DNA of 23,237 nucleotides from Motiliproteus sp036964625 (lineage in GTDB: Bacteria; Pseudomonadota; Gammaproteobacteria; Pseudomonadales; Balneatricaceae), in assembly GCA_036964625.1 (NCBI GenBank), contig JBALTG010000072.1, forward strand, positions 1 to 23,237, in the 5' to 3' direction. Both the position numbers and the translations under genes were made by a program. How positions within the stretch are numbered: position 1 is the stretch's first letter; every line of letters begins with the position of its first letter. The notes under the pieces were generated by a model, which saw nothing but the letters and a program-made list of their open reading frames with translations, searched no databases and was not told the DNA's origin. Below are positions 16,745-23,237 of the stretch, piece by piece.

Positions 16745-17966
16745 GACTTAATTCTCCGGCAAAGATACGTTGCACCAGACCGTTCACCCCAAACTGATAC
16801 GCCAGTTCTGCCGGGTGTTGAATATCCCAGAGTGCCATATCGGCAATCATCCCCACCTTCAACTGGCCGAGCTCTGTGCCTAAATTCAGTGCCTGCGCCG
16901 CACAGCGGGTGCTGCCTGCCAAGGCTTCTGCAGGAGTGAGTCGGAACAGGGTGCAGGCCATATTCATCGCCAACCGCAACGAGGCTAGCGGCGATGAGCC
17001 GGGGTTGAGATCTGTGGCTACTGCCATCGGTACCTGGTATTGGCGTAGCAACTCGATGGGCGGGATCCTGTTCTGGCGCAAAAAATAAAACGCGCAGGGG
17101 CACAGCGTCGCCACGGTACAGGCCTTCGCCATGGTTGTTACCCCTGATTCATCCAAAAATTCCAGATGATCCGCCGACCAGGCGCCGTAACTCGCAGCAA
17201 GCTCGGCCCCGTGCAGATTGCTCAGTTGCTCGGCATGGGCCTTGATTCCTAGGCCGTGCTGCTGCGTGGCGATAAAGACCCGTTCGCACTGGCTGGGCGA
17301 GAAGGCAAGGTTTTCACAGAACACGTCGACCGCCTCGGCCAGATCTTCCTTAACTGCAGCCGGGATCAGCTTGCTACAGACCCAGTCGATATAGCCCTCT
17401 GGATCATTCATAAATTCGCGAGGCAGGGCGTGTGCGCCGAGCAGCGTGGTCGAGATGCGTACCGGATAACGTTGCTCCAGCCGTTTGGCGGCGCGCAACA
17501 TATTCAGCTCGGTGTTCAGTTCCAGTCCATAGCCCGACTTGATCTCTACAGTCGTGACTCCCTCGGCCAGCAGCGCTTTGAGACGCGGTTCAGCGAGAGC
17601 CACCAGCTCAGCGACGCTGGCTTTACGGGTCGCATTAACGGTCGATAGGATTCCACCGCCACGCTGCGCGATCGCTTCATAGCTGGCACCGAGCAGACGT
17701 TGTTCAAACTCCTCGGCCCGATTACCGGCAAACACCAGATGGGTGTGGGCATCGATCAGCCCCGGCGTCATCCAGCGGCCCGCGCCAACGATGATCTCGG
17801 CAGAAACCGTTAAACCGTCCAGCGAAGCCATCGGGCCAATCGCGACGATGCGCCCGTCATGAACCCCGATGGCCTGATTGAGCAGGGAACCGTAACTGGC
17901 GTCTATTATCGGGTCGAATGTGGCCAGATGGACATGGGTCCAGATCCGTTCGCAGGTTTGCCACAT
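16728..17966 (-). CDS. hutI: Imidazolonepropionase
   Basis: A 412-aa amidohydrolase that opens the imidazolone ring to N-formimidoyl-L-glutamate. Metal ligands H74 and H76 lie in GLIDAHTHLVFAGNRAEEF, followed by QRGGGILSTV, a KIKAHAEQLSN-like block (GIKAHAEQLSN) and ATDLNPGSSP carrying the metal-binding Asp. Length is normal. ATG 17966 has GAGG 8 nt upstream. It is the first gene of the operon, so the operator at 18023-18030 probably controls the entire hut cluster. Overlaps hutG by 17 bp. Confidence 0.97.
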   Translation of the reverse strand: MWQTCERIWTHVHLATFDPIIDASYGSLLNQAIGVHDGRIVAIGPMASLDGLTVSAEIIVGAGRWMTPGLIDAHTHLVFAGNRAEEFEQRLLGASYEAIAQRGGGILSTVNATRKASVAELVALAEPRLKALLAEGVTTVEIKSGYGLELNTELNMLRAAKRLEQRYPVRISTTLLGAHALPREFMNDPEGYIDWVCSKLIPAAVKEDLAEAVDVFCENLAFSPSQCERVFIATQQHGLGIKAHAEQLSNLHGAELAASYGAWSADHLEFLDESGVTTMAKACTVATLCPCAFYFLRQNRIPPIELLRQYQVPMAVATDLNPGSSPLASLRLAMNMACTLFRLTPAEALAGSTRCAAQALNLGTELGQLKVGMIADMALWDIQHPAELAYQFGVNGLVQRIFAGELSHVSAH

Positions 17967-18022
17967 AGGGTTCGCCTCTTCGGGTAAGTTTTTTCAAGTA
18001 CGTCTCGGTGCCGGGTGCCAAT

Positions 18023-18030
18023 GTATATAC
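18023..18030. promoter_or_regulatory. HutC-type operator upstream of hutI
   Basis: The palindrome GTATATAC fits the GTMTAKAC core described for operators of the HutC subfamily of GntR regulators. It is 56 bp upstream of the hutI ATG, directly next to the MITE end at 18031. HutC normally represses hut genes until urocanate accumulates. No hutC gene is in the window, so the regulator would be elsewhere. Confidence 0.6.
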
Positions 18031-18198
18031 CTAGGAGCCTGTCGGGCTTGGCCGATCGTAGCGAGGGACATACGATTTGAGGCAGATTTTTCGATCTTTC
18101 GAGGCGAATAGCGAGCTATTTAACGAGGAAGATCGTGAAAATATGACCAAATTCGGATTTTACGCAGTAGATCAGTGTTAAGTCCGACAGGCTCCTAG
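18031..18198. mobile_element. Intact MITE, 168 bp
   Basis: The terminal inverted repeats CTAGGAGCCTGTCGGGCTT (18031-18049) and AAGTCCGACAGGCTCCTAG (18180-18198) match at 18 of 19 positions. The interior also folds back (CGATCTT/AAGATCG and AATAGC/GCTATT), so the whole element can form a cruciform. There is no coding capacity. Truncated relatives are at 4496-4549 and 5449-5575. Confidence 0.85.
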
Positions 18199-18242
18199 AT
18201 GTATAAATATTAGAAGAGGAATACGACTAACACCGGTAGGAC

Positions 18243-18429
18243 GTGAAATTTACCCGTACTTTCAATTCCAGGGCTGGCGGCAAGGGCGCTGAAGTTCGAG
18301 TTGAGGTTTGGGTTAAGGGTTGAGTTGCGCCTGAAGGCTAAGCGTTGGTCAAAGAACGTAATCTATAACCGGGTTGCGGATGGTTCCGGTGGCAACGATC
18401 ATTGGGTGAATATCCGCACCGGGGGTTGA
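18243..18429 (+). pseudogene. Possible decayed small gene
   Basis: A GTG frame (KFTRTFNSRAGGKGAEVRVE onward) runs from 18243 to TGA 18321. The +1 frame continues protein-like (KNVIYNRVADGSGGNDHWVN) to TGA 18427. Joining them needs one frameshift. There is no good ribosome site and no recognised family. It may be a chance open frame. Confidence 0.25.
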
Positions 18430-18479
18430 AAAGAGCGGGGTTGTGCTATTAATCTTGCAGGGGGCCGGTTGAGCAAGGG

Positions 18480-18520
18480 TGGCGCATCCGTGTGCCAACC
18501 TATTAATCCGCCAGGTTAAT
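18480..18520. repeat. GGCGCATCC double-hairpin repeat, copy A
   Basis: TGGCGCA/TGTGCCA, followed by AACCT/AGGTT, ending GGTTAAT. It has the same layout as 19801-19842. It precedes the small lipoprotein ORF. Confidence 0.5.
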
Positions 18521-18571
18521 CTCGTTCAGGGTCCTGGATTGGGTTCATCCTTAAGCCAAAGGGTTTTGTTT

Positions 18572-18670
18572 ATGTCTGGTATTAAAACGGCACTTTTATT
18601 CGCTGCGCTGGTGCAGGCCTGTTCGATCGTTCCTGATCTTCCCGGCCCGATCGGTATTCCCGGGTTATAA
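18572..18670 (+). CDS. 32-aa putative small lipoprotein
   Basis: ATG 18572 follows AAAGGG with about an 8-nt spacer. The peptide MSGIKTALLFAALVQACSIV continues to a short Pro/Gly-rich end (VPDLPGPIGIPGL). It resembles a lipoprotein signal with a lipobox-like VQAC at residues 14-17, leaving only about 16 mature residues. Similar tiny lipoproteins exist in the outer membrane of proteobacteria. Expression is not proven. A longer in-frame start at 18479 would begin inside the hairpin repeat and is less likely. Confidence 0.45.
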   Translation: MSGIKTALLFAALVQACSIVPDLPGPIGIPGL

Positions 18671-18674
18671 CGGC

Positions 18675-19148
18675 CTATGGCTGTGCGGTGTAACGTTGCC
18701 GCAGCAGTTCAACCCGGGTCCGGTTGGCGCCAAAATCGCTGGTGCCGACGCGTGAGGCGGAGCGGATCTGGATTGCGTCGTTTTGAGCATCGAGGCGTGC
18801 TTCGAGATCATCGACAAAACCAAACAGCGAGCTGGTAAAGGTGGCCGCAAGGTAACCCTCCCCGGTAGCCGTCAGCTGTCCGCCGTGAGCGCTGATCATC
18901 GCTTGCAGATGCTTCCAGGCCTGCTCCGTCTGACCGTTGCTGATGGCGAAGGGGGCGACCTTCTTATCACTCGGCGTACCGGTTTCACTGCTAACGCAGT
19001 TTGGTTTCGGCGAGCAGGCAGCAAGCCGTTGATTGACTAACCCAACGGCTTCACCCTGCTTAGAATCCATCGCTTTAACAACAAACAGTATAATGACCGC
19101 GATCAGGCTTCCGCCTACGGCAACGCCGAGAATGGTTAACAGCTTCAT
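18675..19148 (-). CDS. DUF1499 family protein with N-terminal membrane anchor
   Basis: A 157-aa protein. One hydrophobic segment (about residues 4-25) is followed by the DUF1499 domain: CSPKPNCVSS at 45-54, FGFVDDLEARLD at 109-120 and the signature RSASRVGTSDFGANRTRV at 129-146. The family is widespread in bacteria and plastids; its biochemical role is not established. ATG 19148 has GGAG 6 nt upstream. It converges with the small lipoprotein ORF, with only 4 bp between the stops, and is divergent from the lipoprotein gene to its right. Confidence 0.88.
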   Translation of the reverse strand: MKLLTILGVAVGGSLIAVIILFVVKAMDSKQGEAVGLVNQRLAACSPKPNCVSSETGTPSDKKVAPFAISNGQTEQAWKHLQAMISAHGGQLTATGEGYLAATFTSSLFGFVDDLEARLDAQNDAIQIRSASRVGTSDFGANRTRVELLRQRYTAQP

Positions 19149-19284
19149 GGTTGGCTCCGACAGGGTTTAGTCGGCCAGTATACCTGTCGGAGCGATTTTC
19201 ATCAGTAAATAGCGATACCGCGTCAGCCCGTGATGAAAAAGGTCTACTCTCTAATGGGATGGCCCTTGGTTACCGGGTGTGAGA

Positions 19285-19674
19285 ATGATGGATCAGATTC
19301 GAAAGTCGTCTGCGCTGTGCTTTTTGGTTCTGTGCTTTTTGGTCCTGTGGTTATTACACGGCTGCGGTGCTGCGCCTGCGGTGCGATCAGGTCAGGCGGT
19401 GACCTCAGCCGATGCGGCGGTGATTGAGGGTGAACAATCACAATGGATCGTTTTTGGGGTCGTATTAGGGATGCAGCCGATCCTGATAGAGGGTTCGGGT
19501 GATCAGACGGAGCCGGGGATGTGGCTGGATATCGTCCTGGATGATGGCAGTTCGTTGCTGGTCAAGCAGCCGCTATCGCAGGCTGGAGAGCTGAAGCCGG
19601 GCAACCGGGTCAGGGTGTTGCGAATTGGCGGTTATTCGCGGGTGACCTATTGGCCGTACCCCGCGAGCCGGTAA
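19285..19674 (+). CDS. Putative outer-membrane lipoprotein, about 130 aa
   Basis: A hydrophobic N-terminus, SSALCFLVLCFLVLWLLHGC, puts the lipobox cysteine at residue 27. The mature part has an FGVVLGMQPILIEG strand and a compact beta domain with LDIVLDDGSSLLVKQPLSQ and LKPGNRVRVLRIGG, resembling the C-terminal half of SlyB/Pcp-type lipoproteins; no glycine-zipper is visible. The start is one of ATG 19285 or 19288 (or GTG 19279); the ribosome site is poor (GGGTGTGAG). Function unknown; a structural or envelope role is a guess. Confidence 0.65.
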   Translation: MMDQIRKSSALCFLVLCFLVLWLLHGCGAAPAVRSGQAVTSADAAVIEGEQSQWIVFGVVLGMQPILIEGSGDQTEPGMWLDIVLDDGSSLLVKQPLSQAGELKPGNRVRVLRIGGYSRVTYWPYPASR

Positions 19675-19800
19675 TCCGGGCTTGCGGGACGGGCCGTTCG
19701 GATCGATTAATCAGTTCTTGGCCTTATCGAACCGGTGCAAGTACGCGAACTTACTGGGTTTGATATGGCTCGCATTGGCCCGTTAACCCGTTAGGGAATG

Positions 19801-19842
19801 ATGGCGCATCCATGCGCAAACCTACGACCCCGTAGGCTTAAT
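19801..19842. repeat. GGCGCATCC double-hairpin repeat, copy B
   Basis: GCGCA/TGCGC followed by CCTACG/CGTAGG and TTAAT, the same layout as 18480-18520 with different stem bases. It ends 3 bp from the stop codon of the UPF0149 gene and 127 bp after the lipoprotein stop. Confidence 0.5.
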
Positions 19843-19844
19843 AG

Positions 19845-20492
19845 TTATTTTTTCTTGGCTGGGTTTTTCTTACCCGCGCCACTCTTTTTGCCCGCGCCAC
19901 TCTTAGTCGACTTTTTGCTCTGCTCCGGCACCCGGAATAGCAGGTAGGTATCGGTCAGCAGATCAGGAATCTCTTCGCATAAACCCTGCATAAGCTGGGT
20001 GTCAGCGCGCATCTTCTGCAGCTCGGCATCATCCTCAAACAGCTCTGAGGCGATCATCATCGGCAGCAGGAGTTCGGCCATCTCCTCTTCGTGGTCCCCA
20101 AACCAGGCTTCCTCGCGCATGAATACGCCTTCCATGAAACCCTGGCACCAGACCGTCAGCAGGGAATCTTCGTCCAGGCTCAGGTCGCAGGGCAGTTCGG
20201 GAGGCTCTTCGTGTTCAAGCTCATCACAGATCCCCAGCAGCTCGCGACGCAATAATGCTTCGATCCGCGCCTGCTGCGCGCTGTCGGTATAATTGGGCTG
20301 GCCGTCGAAGAGGGTCTCCAGCCATTCGGCCTCGTCAATCGCCACCGGACAGATTGCGATAGCGGTCAACAAGCCGTGCAGGCTGGGGTAGTCCAGCGCT
20401 TCTTCGGAGACCGCAGTAGAGAATAGAAACGTCTCAAGCTCGTCGATTTCGTTTTCGTCGAGCGGTTGCTTATCGGCGCGATCCAGGGTCAT
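19845..20492 (-). CDS. UPF0149 (YgfB/YecA-like) family protein
   Basis: A 215-aa acidic protein: LDYPSLHGLLTAIAICP (HGLLTA motif), LTVWCQGFMEGVFM and the EEMAELLLPMMIAS block are typical of UPF0149. The family's YecA branch usually ends in a Cys-rich SEC-C metal-binding motif; here there is instead a lysine-rich tail with a repeated KSGAGK unit and no cysteines. I chose ATG 20492 over the upstream 20543 because GAGAG lies about 7 nt before it and the conserved domain starts close by. It is divergent from recQ, with 187 bp between the starts. Function of the family is poorly defined. Confidence 0.85.
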   Translation of the reverse strand: MTLDRADKQPLDENEIDELETFLFSTAVSEEALDYPSLHGLLTAIAICPVAIDEAEWLETLFDGQPNYTDSAQQARIEALLRRELLGICDELEHEEPPELPCDLSLDEDSLLTVWCQGFMEGVFMREEAWFGDHEEEMAELLLPMMIASELFEDDAELQKMRADTQLMQGLCEEIPDLLTDTYLLFRVPEQSKKSTKSGAGKKSGAGKKNPAKKK

Positions 20493-20679
20493 GGCTGCTC
20501 TCTTGATTGGGGTCTGAAAATGGGGGAGGGTATGAGTGCGCATTGTACGCGTTGGATCTGTCAGAGGATACGTTTAACGCTGGAGGTATGGGGTATCAAA
20601 CACCGCTTTGGGGTGATTACTCAGGGAAACACTGTCGCGGAGGTTTCTTGTCTGGGCGGGAAAGCGGATAATCGCCGGC

Positions 20680-22815
20680 ATGTTGAATCTTGCTCTCGAA
20701 CGTCTGCGTACCACCTTCGGTTACGATAGTTTCCGCCCGCCTCAGGATCAGGTTGTACAAACCCTGCTAGATGGCGGCGATGCTCTGGTGCTGATGCCCA
20801 CAGGCGGCGGTAAATCGCTGTGCTATCAGCTGCCAGCACTGATCCGTGAAGGCACCGCCATTGTCGTGTCACCGCTGATCGCGTTGATGCAGGACCAGGT
20901 TCGGGCGCTGTCACAGCTGGGGATACGGGCGGCGTTTCTGAACTCCACGCTGGATTATGCCAGGGTACGTCAGGTCGAAAGCGATCTGCTCAATGGCCAG
21001 CTGGAACTGCTCTATATCGCCCCTGAGCGGCTGCTGCAGCCGCGCACGCTGGAGTTAGTGAGTCGCGCTAAGCTTTCGCTGTTTGCGATCGATGAGGCCC
21101 ACTGTGTGTCGCAATGGGGGCATGATTTCCGTCCCGAGTACCTGCGGCTCTCTGTGCTGCATCAGCAGTTCCCGGCCATTCCCCGGATCGCGTTAACCGC
21201 AACGGCGGATCAGCGTACCCGTGAAGAGATCATTCAGCGCCTGGCGCTGGAAGACGCAGCCATCTACGTGCAGGGTTTCGATCGCCCTAATATCCGTTAT
21301 CGCATTACCCAGAAGCAGAGCGCGCGGCAGCAGCTCAAGAAGTTTATCCAGACTGAGCACAGCAACGACGCCGGTATCGTCTACTGTCTGTCACGGAAAA
21401 AGGTCGATGAGACCGCCGCCTGGCTCTGCGCCGAGGGCTGGCACGCCTTGCCCTATCATGCCGGATTACCGGCAGAGACTCGGGCCGAGCACCAGCACCG
21501 GTTTCTGACAGAAGAAAAAGTGATCGTGGTGGCGACTATCGCTTTTGGGATGGGGATCGATAAACCCAATGTGCGTTTTGTTGCGCACCTGGATCTGCCC
21601 AAGAGCATCGAGGCTTATTACCAGGAGACCGGCCGCGCCGGGCGTGACGGTGAGCCGGCCGATGCCTGGATGGTGTACGGGCTGCAGGATGTGATCTTCC
21701 TTCGGCAGATGCTCGACAGCTCGGAGGCCGGGGAGCTGCAAAAACAGATCGAGCGCCAGCGGCTCGAGGCGATGCTGGGATTGTGCGAGGTGACCAGTTG
21801 CCGGCGTCAGGCGCTGCTGGGTTATTTTGGCGAGCCGGATCATGCCGCTTGTGGCAATTGTGATACCTGTCTGTCGCCGGTCGAGACCTGGGATGGCACC
21901 GAGGCGGCGCGTAAAGCGTTGTCGACCGTGTATCGGACCGGGCAGCGCTTTGGTGTCAGCCACCTGGTCGATGTGCTGGTGGGTAAGGCGACCGATAAGG
22001 TTAAGCAGTACGATCATCACAGTGTATCGACTTTCGGCATCGGTAAGGAGCTCGGTGTGCAGGAGTGGCGCTCGCTGTTTCGGCAGCTGGTGGCGCGGGG
22101 GCTGCTCGATGTCGATCATAACAGCTACGGCGCGCTGCGATTGTCCGAACGCAGCCGGCCGCTGCTCAAAGGCGAGCAAACCCTGGAGCTGCGCCGTGAT
22201 CAGGGTGAGAGCCGCTCGCGTGAGCGTAAGTCGTTGCGGGTGGCTAGCCATCAGCGCCTAAATCAGCTGCAGCAGGGATTATGGGAAGCGCTGCGGGGGG
22301 TGCGGAAAAAACTGGCCGATCAGCAGGATGTACCGCCTTTTTATATTTTCCACGATGCTACCCTGATGGAGATGGTTGAAAAACAACCCGCGACCCTGAG
22401 CGCCCTGGCGCATATCAATGGGGTCGGTAAGACCAAGCTGGAGCGCTATGGTGAGGCGTTTTTACAGGTGTTGGGCCGCAGAGAACAGGAGCCGCCTCAG
22501 ACCCAGGATCGGCAGCAGCTGGTCGATCTGTTGCAGGCGGGGATGACTCCAGAGCAGGCCGCTCAGCAGCTGCAGATCAGCCCTAAAGAGGTGTTGCAGC
22601 AAATTGCCGCCGTGATCGAACGTGATGCGATACCGTTGGCTCGGCTGCTCGATCTGGCCGAGACTGACCGGGTGCAGATGGAGACCGCGTTGCTGCATTT
22701 TCACGATGCCGGAATCCGCGATCTGAACCAGGTAGCCCAGAGTCTGGATGCCGCATTTGAGCCCGCACTGCTGCGCTGTGTGCGGATGGAGCTGCAGCGC
22801 ACGCAGCGGCTATGA
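20680..22815 (+). CDS. recQ: ATP-dependent DNA helicase RecQ, long form
   Basis: A 711-aa 3'-5' helicase for replication-fork repair and recombination. Order: motif 0/I PTGGGKS with K45; DEAH at 138-141 in AIDEAHCVSQWGHDFRPEY; TATA at 173-176; motif VI ETGRAGRDGE at 317-325; zinc-binding C374, C391, C394, C397; RQC winged helix to about 515; HRDC domain about 527-602. A C-terminal extension (about 603-711) with an HTH-like MTPEQAAQQLQISPKEVLQQI block follows; E. coli RecQ stops after HRDC at about 609 aa. ATG 20680 lacks a strong ribosome site, but the N-terminus aligns with the family. It stands alone or with the downstream membrane-protein gene. Confidence 0.96.
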   Translation: MLNLALERLRTTFGYDSFRPPQDQVVQTLLDGGDALVLMPTGGGKSLCYQLPALIREGTAIVVSPLIALMQDQVRALSQLGIRAAFLNSTLDYARVRQVESDLLNGQLELLYIAPERLLQPRTLELVSRAKLSLFAIDEAHCVSQWGHDFRPEYLRLSVLHQQFPAIPRIALTATADQRTREEIIQRLALEDAAIYVQGFDRPNIRYRITQKQSARQQLKKFIQTEHSNDAGIVYCLSRKKVDETAAWLCAEGWHALPYHAGLPAETRAEHQHRFLTEEKVIVVATIAFGMGIDKPNVRFVAHLDLPKSIEAYYQETGRAGRDGEPADAWMVYGLQDVIFLRQMLDSSEAGELQKQIERQRLEAMLGLCEVTSCRRQALLGYFGEPDHAACGNCDTCLSPVETWDGTEAARKALSTVYRTGQRFGVSHLVDVLVGKATDKVKQYDHHSVSTFGIGKELGVQEWRSLFRQLVARGLLDVDHNSYGALRLSERSRPLLKGEQTLELRRDQGESRSRERKSLRVASHQRLNQLQQGLWEALRGVRKKLADQQDVPPFYIFHDATLMEMVEKQPATLSALAHINGVGKTKLERYGEAFLQVLGRREQEPPQTQDRQQLVDLLQAGMTPEQAAQQLQISPKEVLQQIAAVIERDAIPLARLLDLAETDRVQMETALLHFHDAGIRDLNQVAQSLDAAFEPALLRCVRMELQRTQRL

Positions 22816-22832
22816 TGGTGCGACGATTAGCG

Positions 22833-22952
22833 TGTTTGTGGTTTACTGGTTTGTGGTTAACCGGTTTGTGGTTAACCGGTTTGTGGTTAACCGGTTTGCG
22901 GTTAACCGGTTTGTGGTTTACGGCTTCGTGGTTAAAAGCTTCGTGGTTAAGG
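22833..22952. repeat. Eight-unit 15-bp tandem repeat
   Basis: Units of GGTTTGTGGTTAACC run every 15 bp from 22833 to 22952. Units 2-4 are identical and the outer units diverge (GCTTCGTGGTTAAGG in the last). Each central junction contains GGTTAACC, a palindrome. The array starts 17 bp after the recQ stop. Its last unit ends in the GG of the GGAG that serves the next gene. Confidence 0.95.
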
Positions 22953-22962
22953 AGCTCCCAAC

Positions 22963-23237
22963 GTGTTTGGCGCTGAGTCGGGGCTGGTGCTGTGGGGGCT
23001 GTTCAGTAGCGGCTTTATCTCGGCCACGCTGCTGCCCGGTGGTTCCGAGCTGCTGCTGCTGTATCTATTGGATCAGGGCCTGTATCCGTTGTGGCAACTG
23101 GTGTGTGTGGTGACGCTGGGTAACGCACTCGGCGGCGTGGTGACTTGGGGGATGGGCTACTGGGTGGCGCATCGGTTTCCACTCCGGTCGCTGTCACCGC
23201 GTCAGCACCAGGCGCGCGACTGGTTTAACCGCTATGG
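22963..23237 (+). CDS. yqaA: YqaA-family (DedA-like) membrane protein, N-terminal part
   Basis: GTG 22963 follows GGAG with an 8-nt spacer. The protein begins VFGAESGLVLWGLFSSGFIS, then ATLLPGGSELLLLYLLDQG, then a second hydrophobic segment LWQLVCVVTLGNALGGVVTW, matching the YqaA branch of the SNARE-associated/DedA superfamily (conserved LPGGSE and TLGN). 91 codons are present; the window ends before the C-terminal part (family length about 140-190 aa). Members are inner-membrane proteins of ill-defined transport or lipid function. The unusual GTG start is supported by the ribosome site. Confidence 0.85.
   Translation, partial: MFGAESGLVLWGLFSSGFISATLLPGGSELLLLYLLDQGLYPLWQLVCVVTLGNALGGVVTWGMGYWVAHRFPLRSLSPRQHQARDWFNRY

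Noticed and set aside
21466..22251. 261-codon minus-strand open frame inside recQ
   Set aside because: It lies wholly antisense to the conserved helicase and RQC regions and has no recognisable domain.
22833..22952. CRISPR array
   Set aside because: Units are contiguous 15-mers without spacers, and no cas gene is nearby; it is a simple tandem repeat.

Overview
The window looks like a chromosomal segment of a gammaproteobacterium of the Oceanospirillales/Pseudomonadales type. The basis is a dusA-tal pair, a complete hutI-hutG-hutU-hutH histidine-degradation operon, an UPF0149 protein divergent from recQ, an NhaC-type antiporter, strong GGAG/GAGG ribosome sites and moderately high GC. No database search was possible, so the taxon is an inference.

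Layout. 1-3445 (minus) holds an ECF sigma factor overlapping a small zinc-finger anti-sigma candidate, then a 40-residue small ORF coupled by an ATGA overlap to a TVP38/FAD-disulfide-oxidoreductase fusion cut by the left edge. 3446-5909 is almost gene-free. It contains short repeats, an intact initiator tRNA with its own promoter and terminator, two tandem tRNA 3'-fragment units each with its own terminator, MITE pieces, an IS1595-type transposase remnant and a pair of DnaA boxes. 5910-7229 is an NhaC-family antiporter. 7230-8795 is gene-poor: a 126-codon frame lacking a normal start, a decayed tRNA-Phe with its terminator, and the second copy of a roughly 100-bp hairpin repeat.

8796-11112 holds dusA and tal (minus strand, probably one operon). 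A frameshifted N-terminal fragment of a tyrosine integrase lies divergent to the 5' end of dusA, a known integration site for mobile elements. 11393-12226 is a lone periplasmic solute-binding protein. 12464-17966 is the hut operon, transcribed leftward. Its genes overlap or lie close together, and together they convert histidine to glutamate plus formamide (HutH, HutU, HutI, HutG). A sequence matching the HutC-subfamily operator lies 56 bp upstream of hutI, and an intact 168-bp MITE sits directly beyond it. No hutC, hutF or histidine transporter is in the window.

18199-19844 has small and hypothetical genes (a 32-aa lipoprotein candidate, a DUF1499 protein, a 130-aa lipoprotein) and hairpin repeats. 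19845-22815 has an UPF0149 protein divergent from a long RecQ helicase. An eight-unit 15-bp tandem repeat follows recQ, and its last unit supplies the ribosome site of a YqaA-family membrane protein cut by the right edge.

Most of the window is ordinary metabolism. The unusual content is in the gene-poor stretches, which look like layered scars of mobile elements at tRNA genes and dusA. I did not find a clear new defence or biosynthetic system. The best candidates for something undescribed are the coupled small ORF, the structured repeats and the ATA-start frame.
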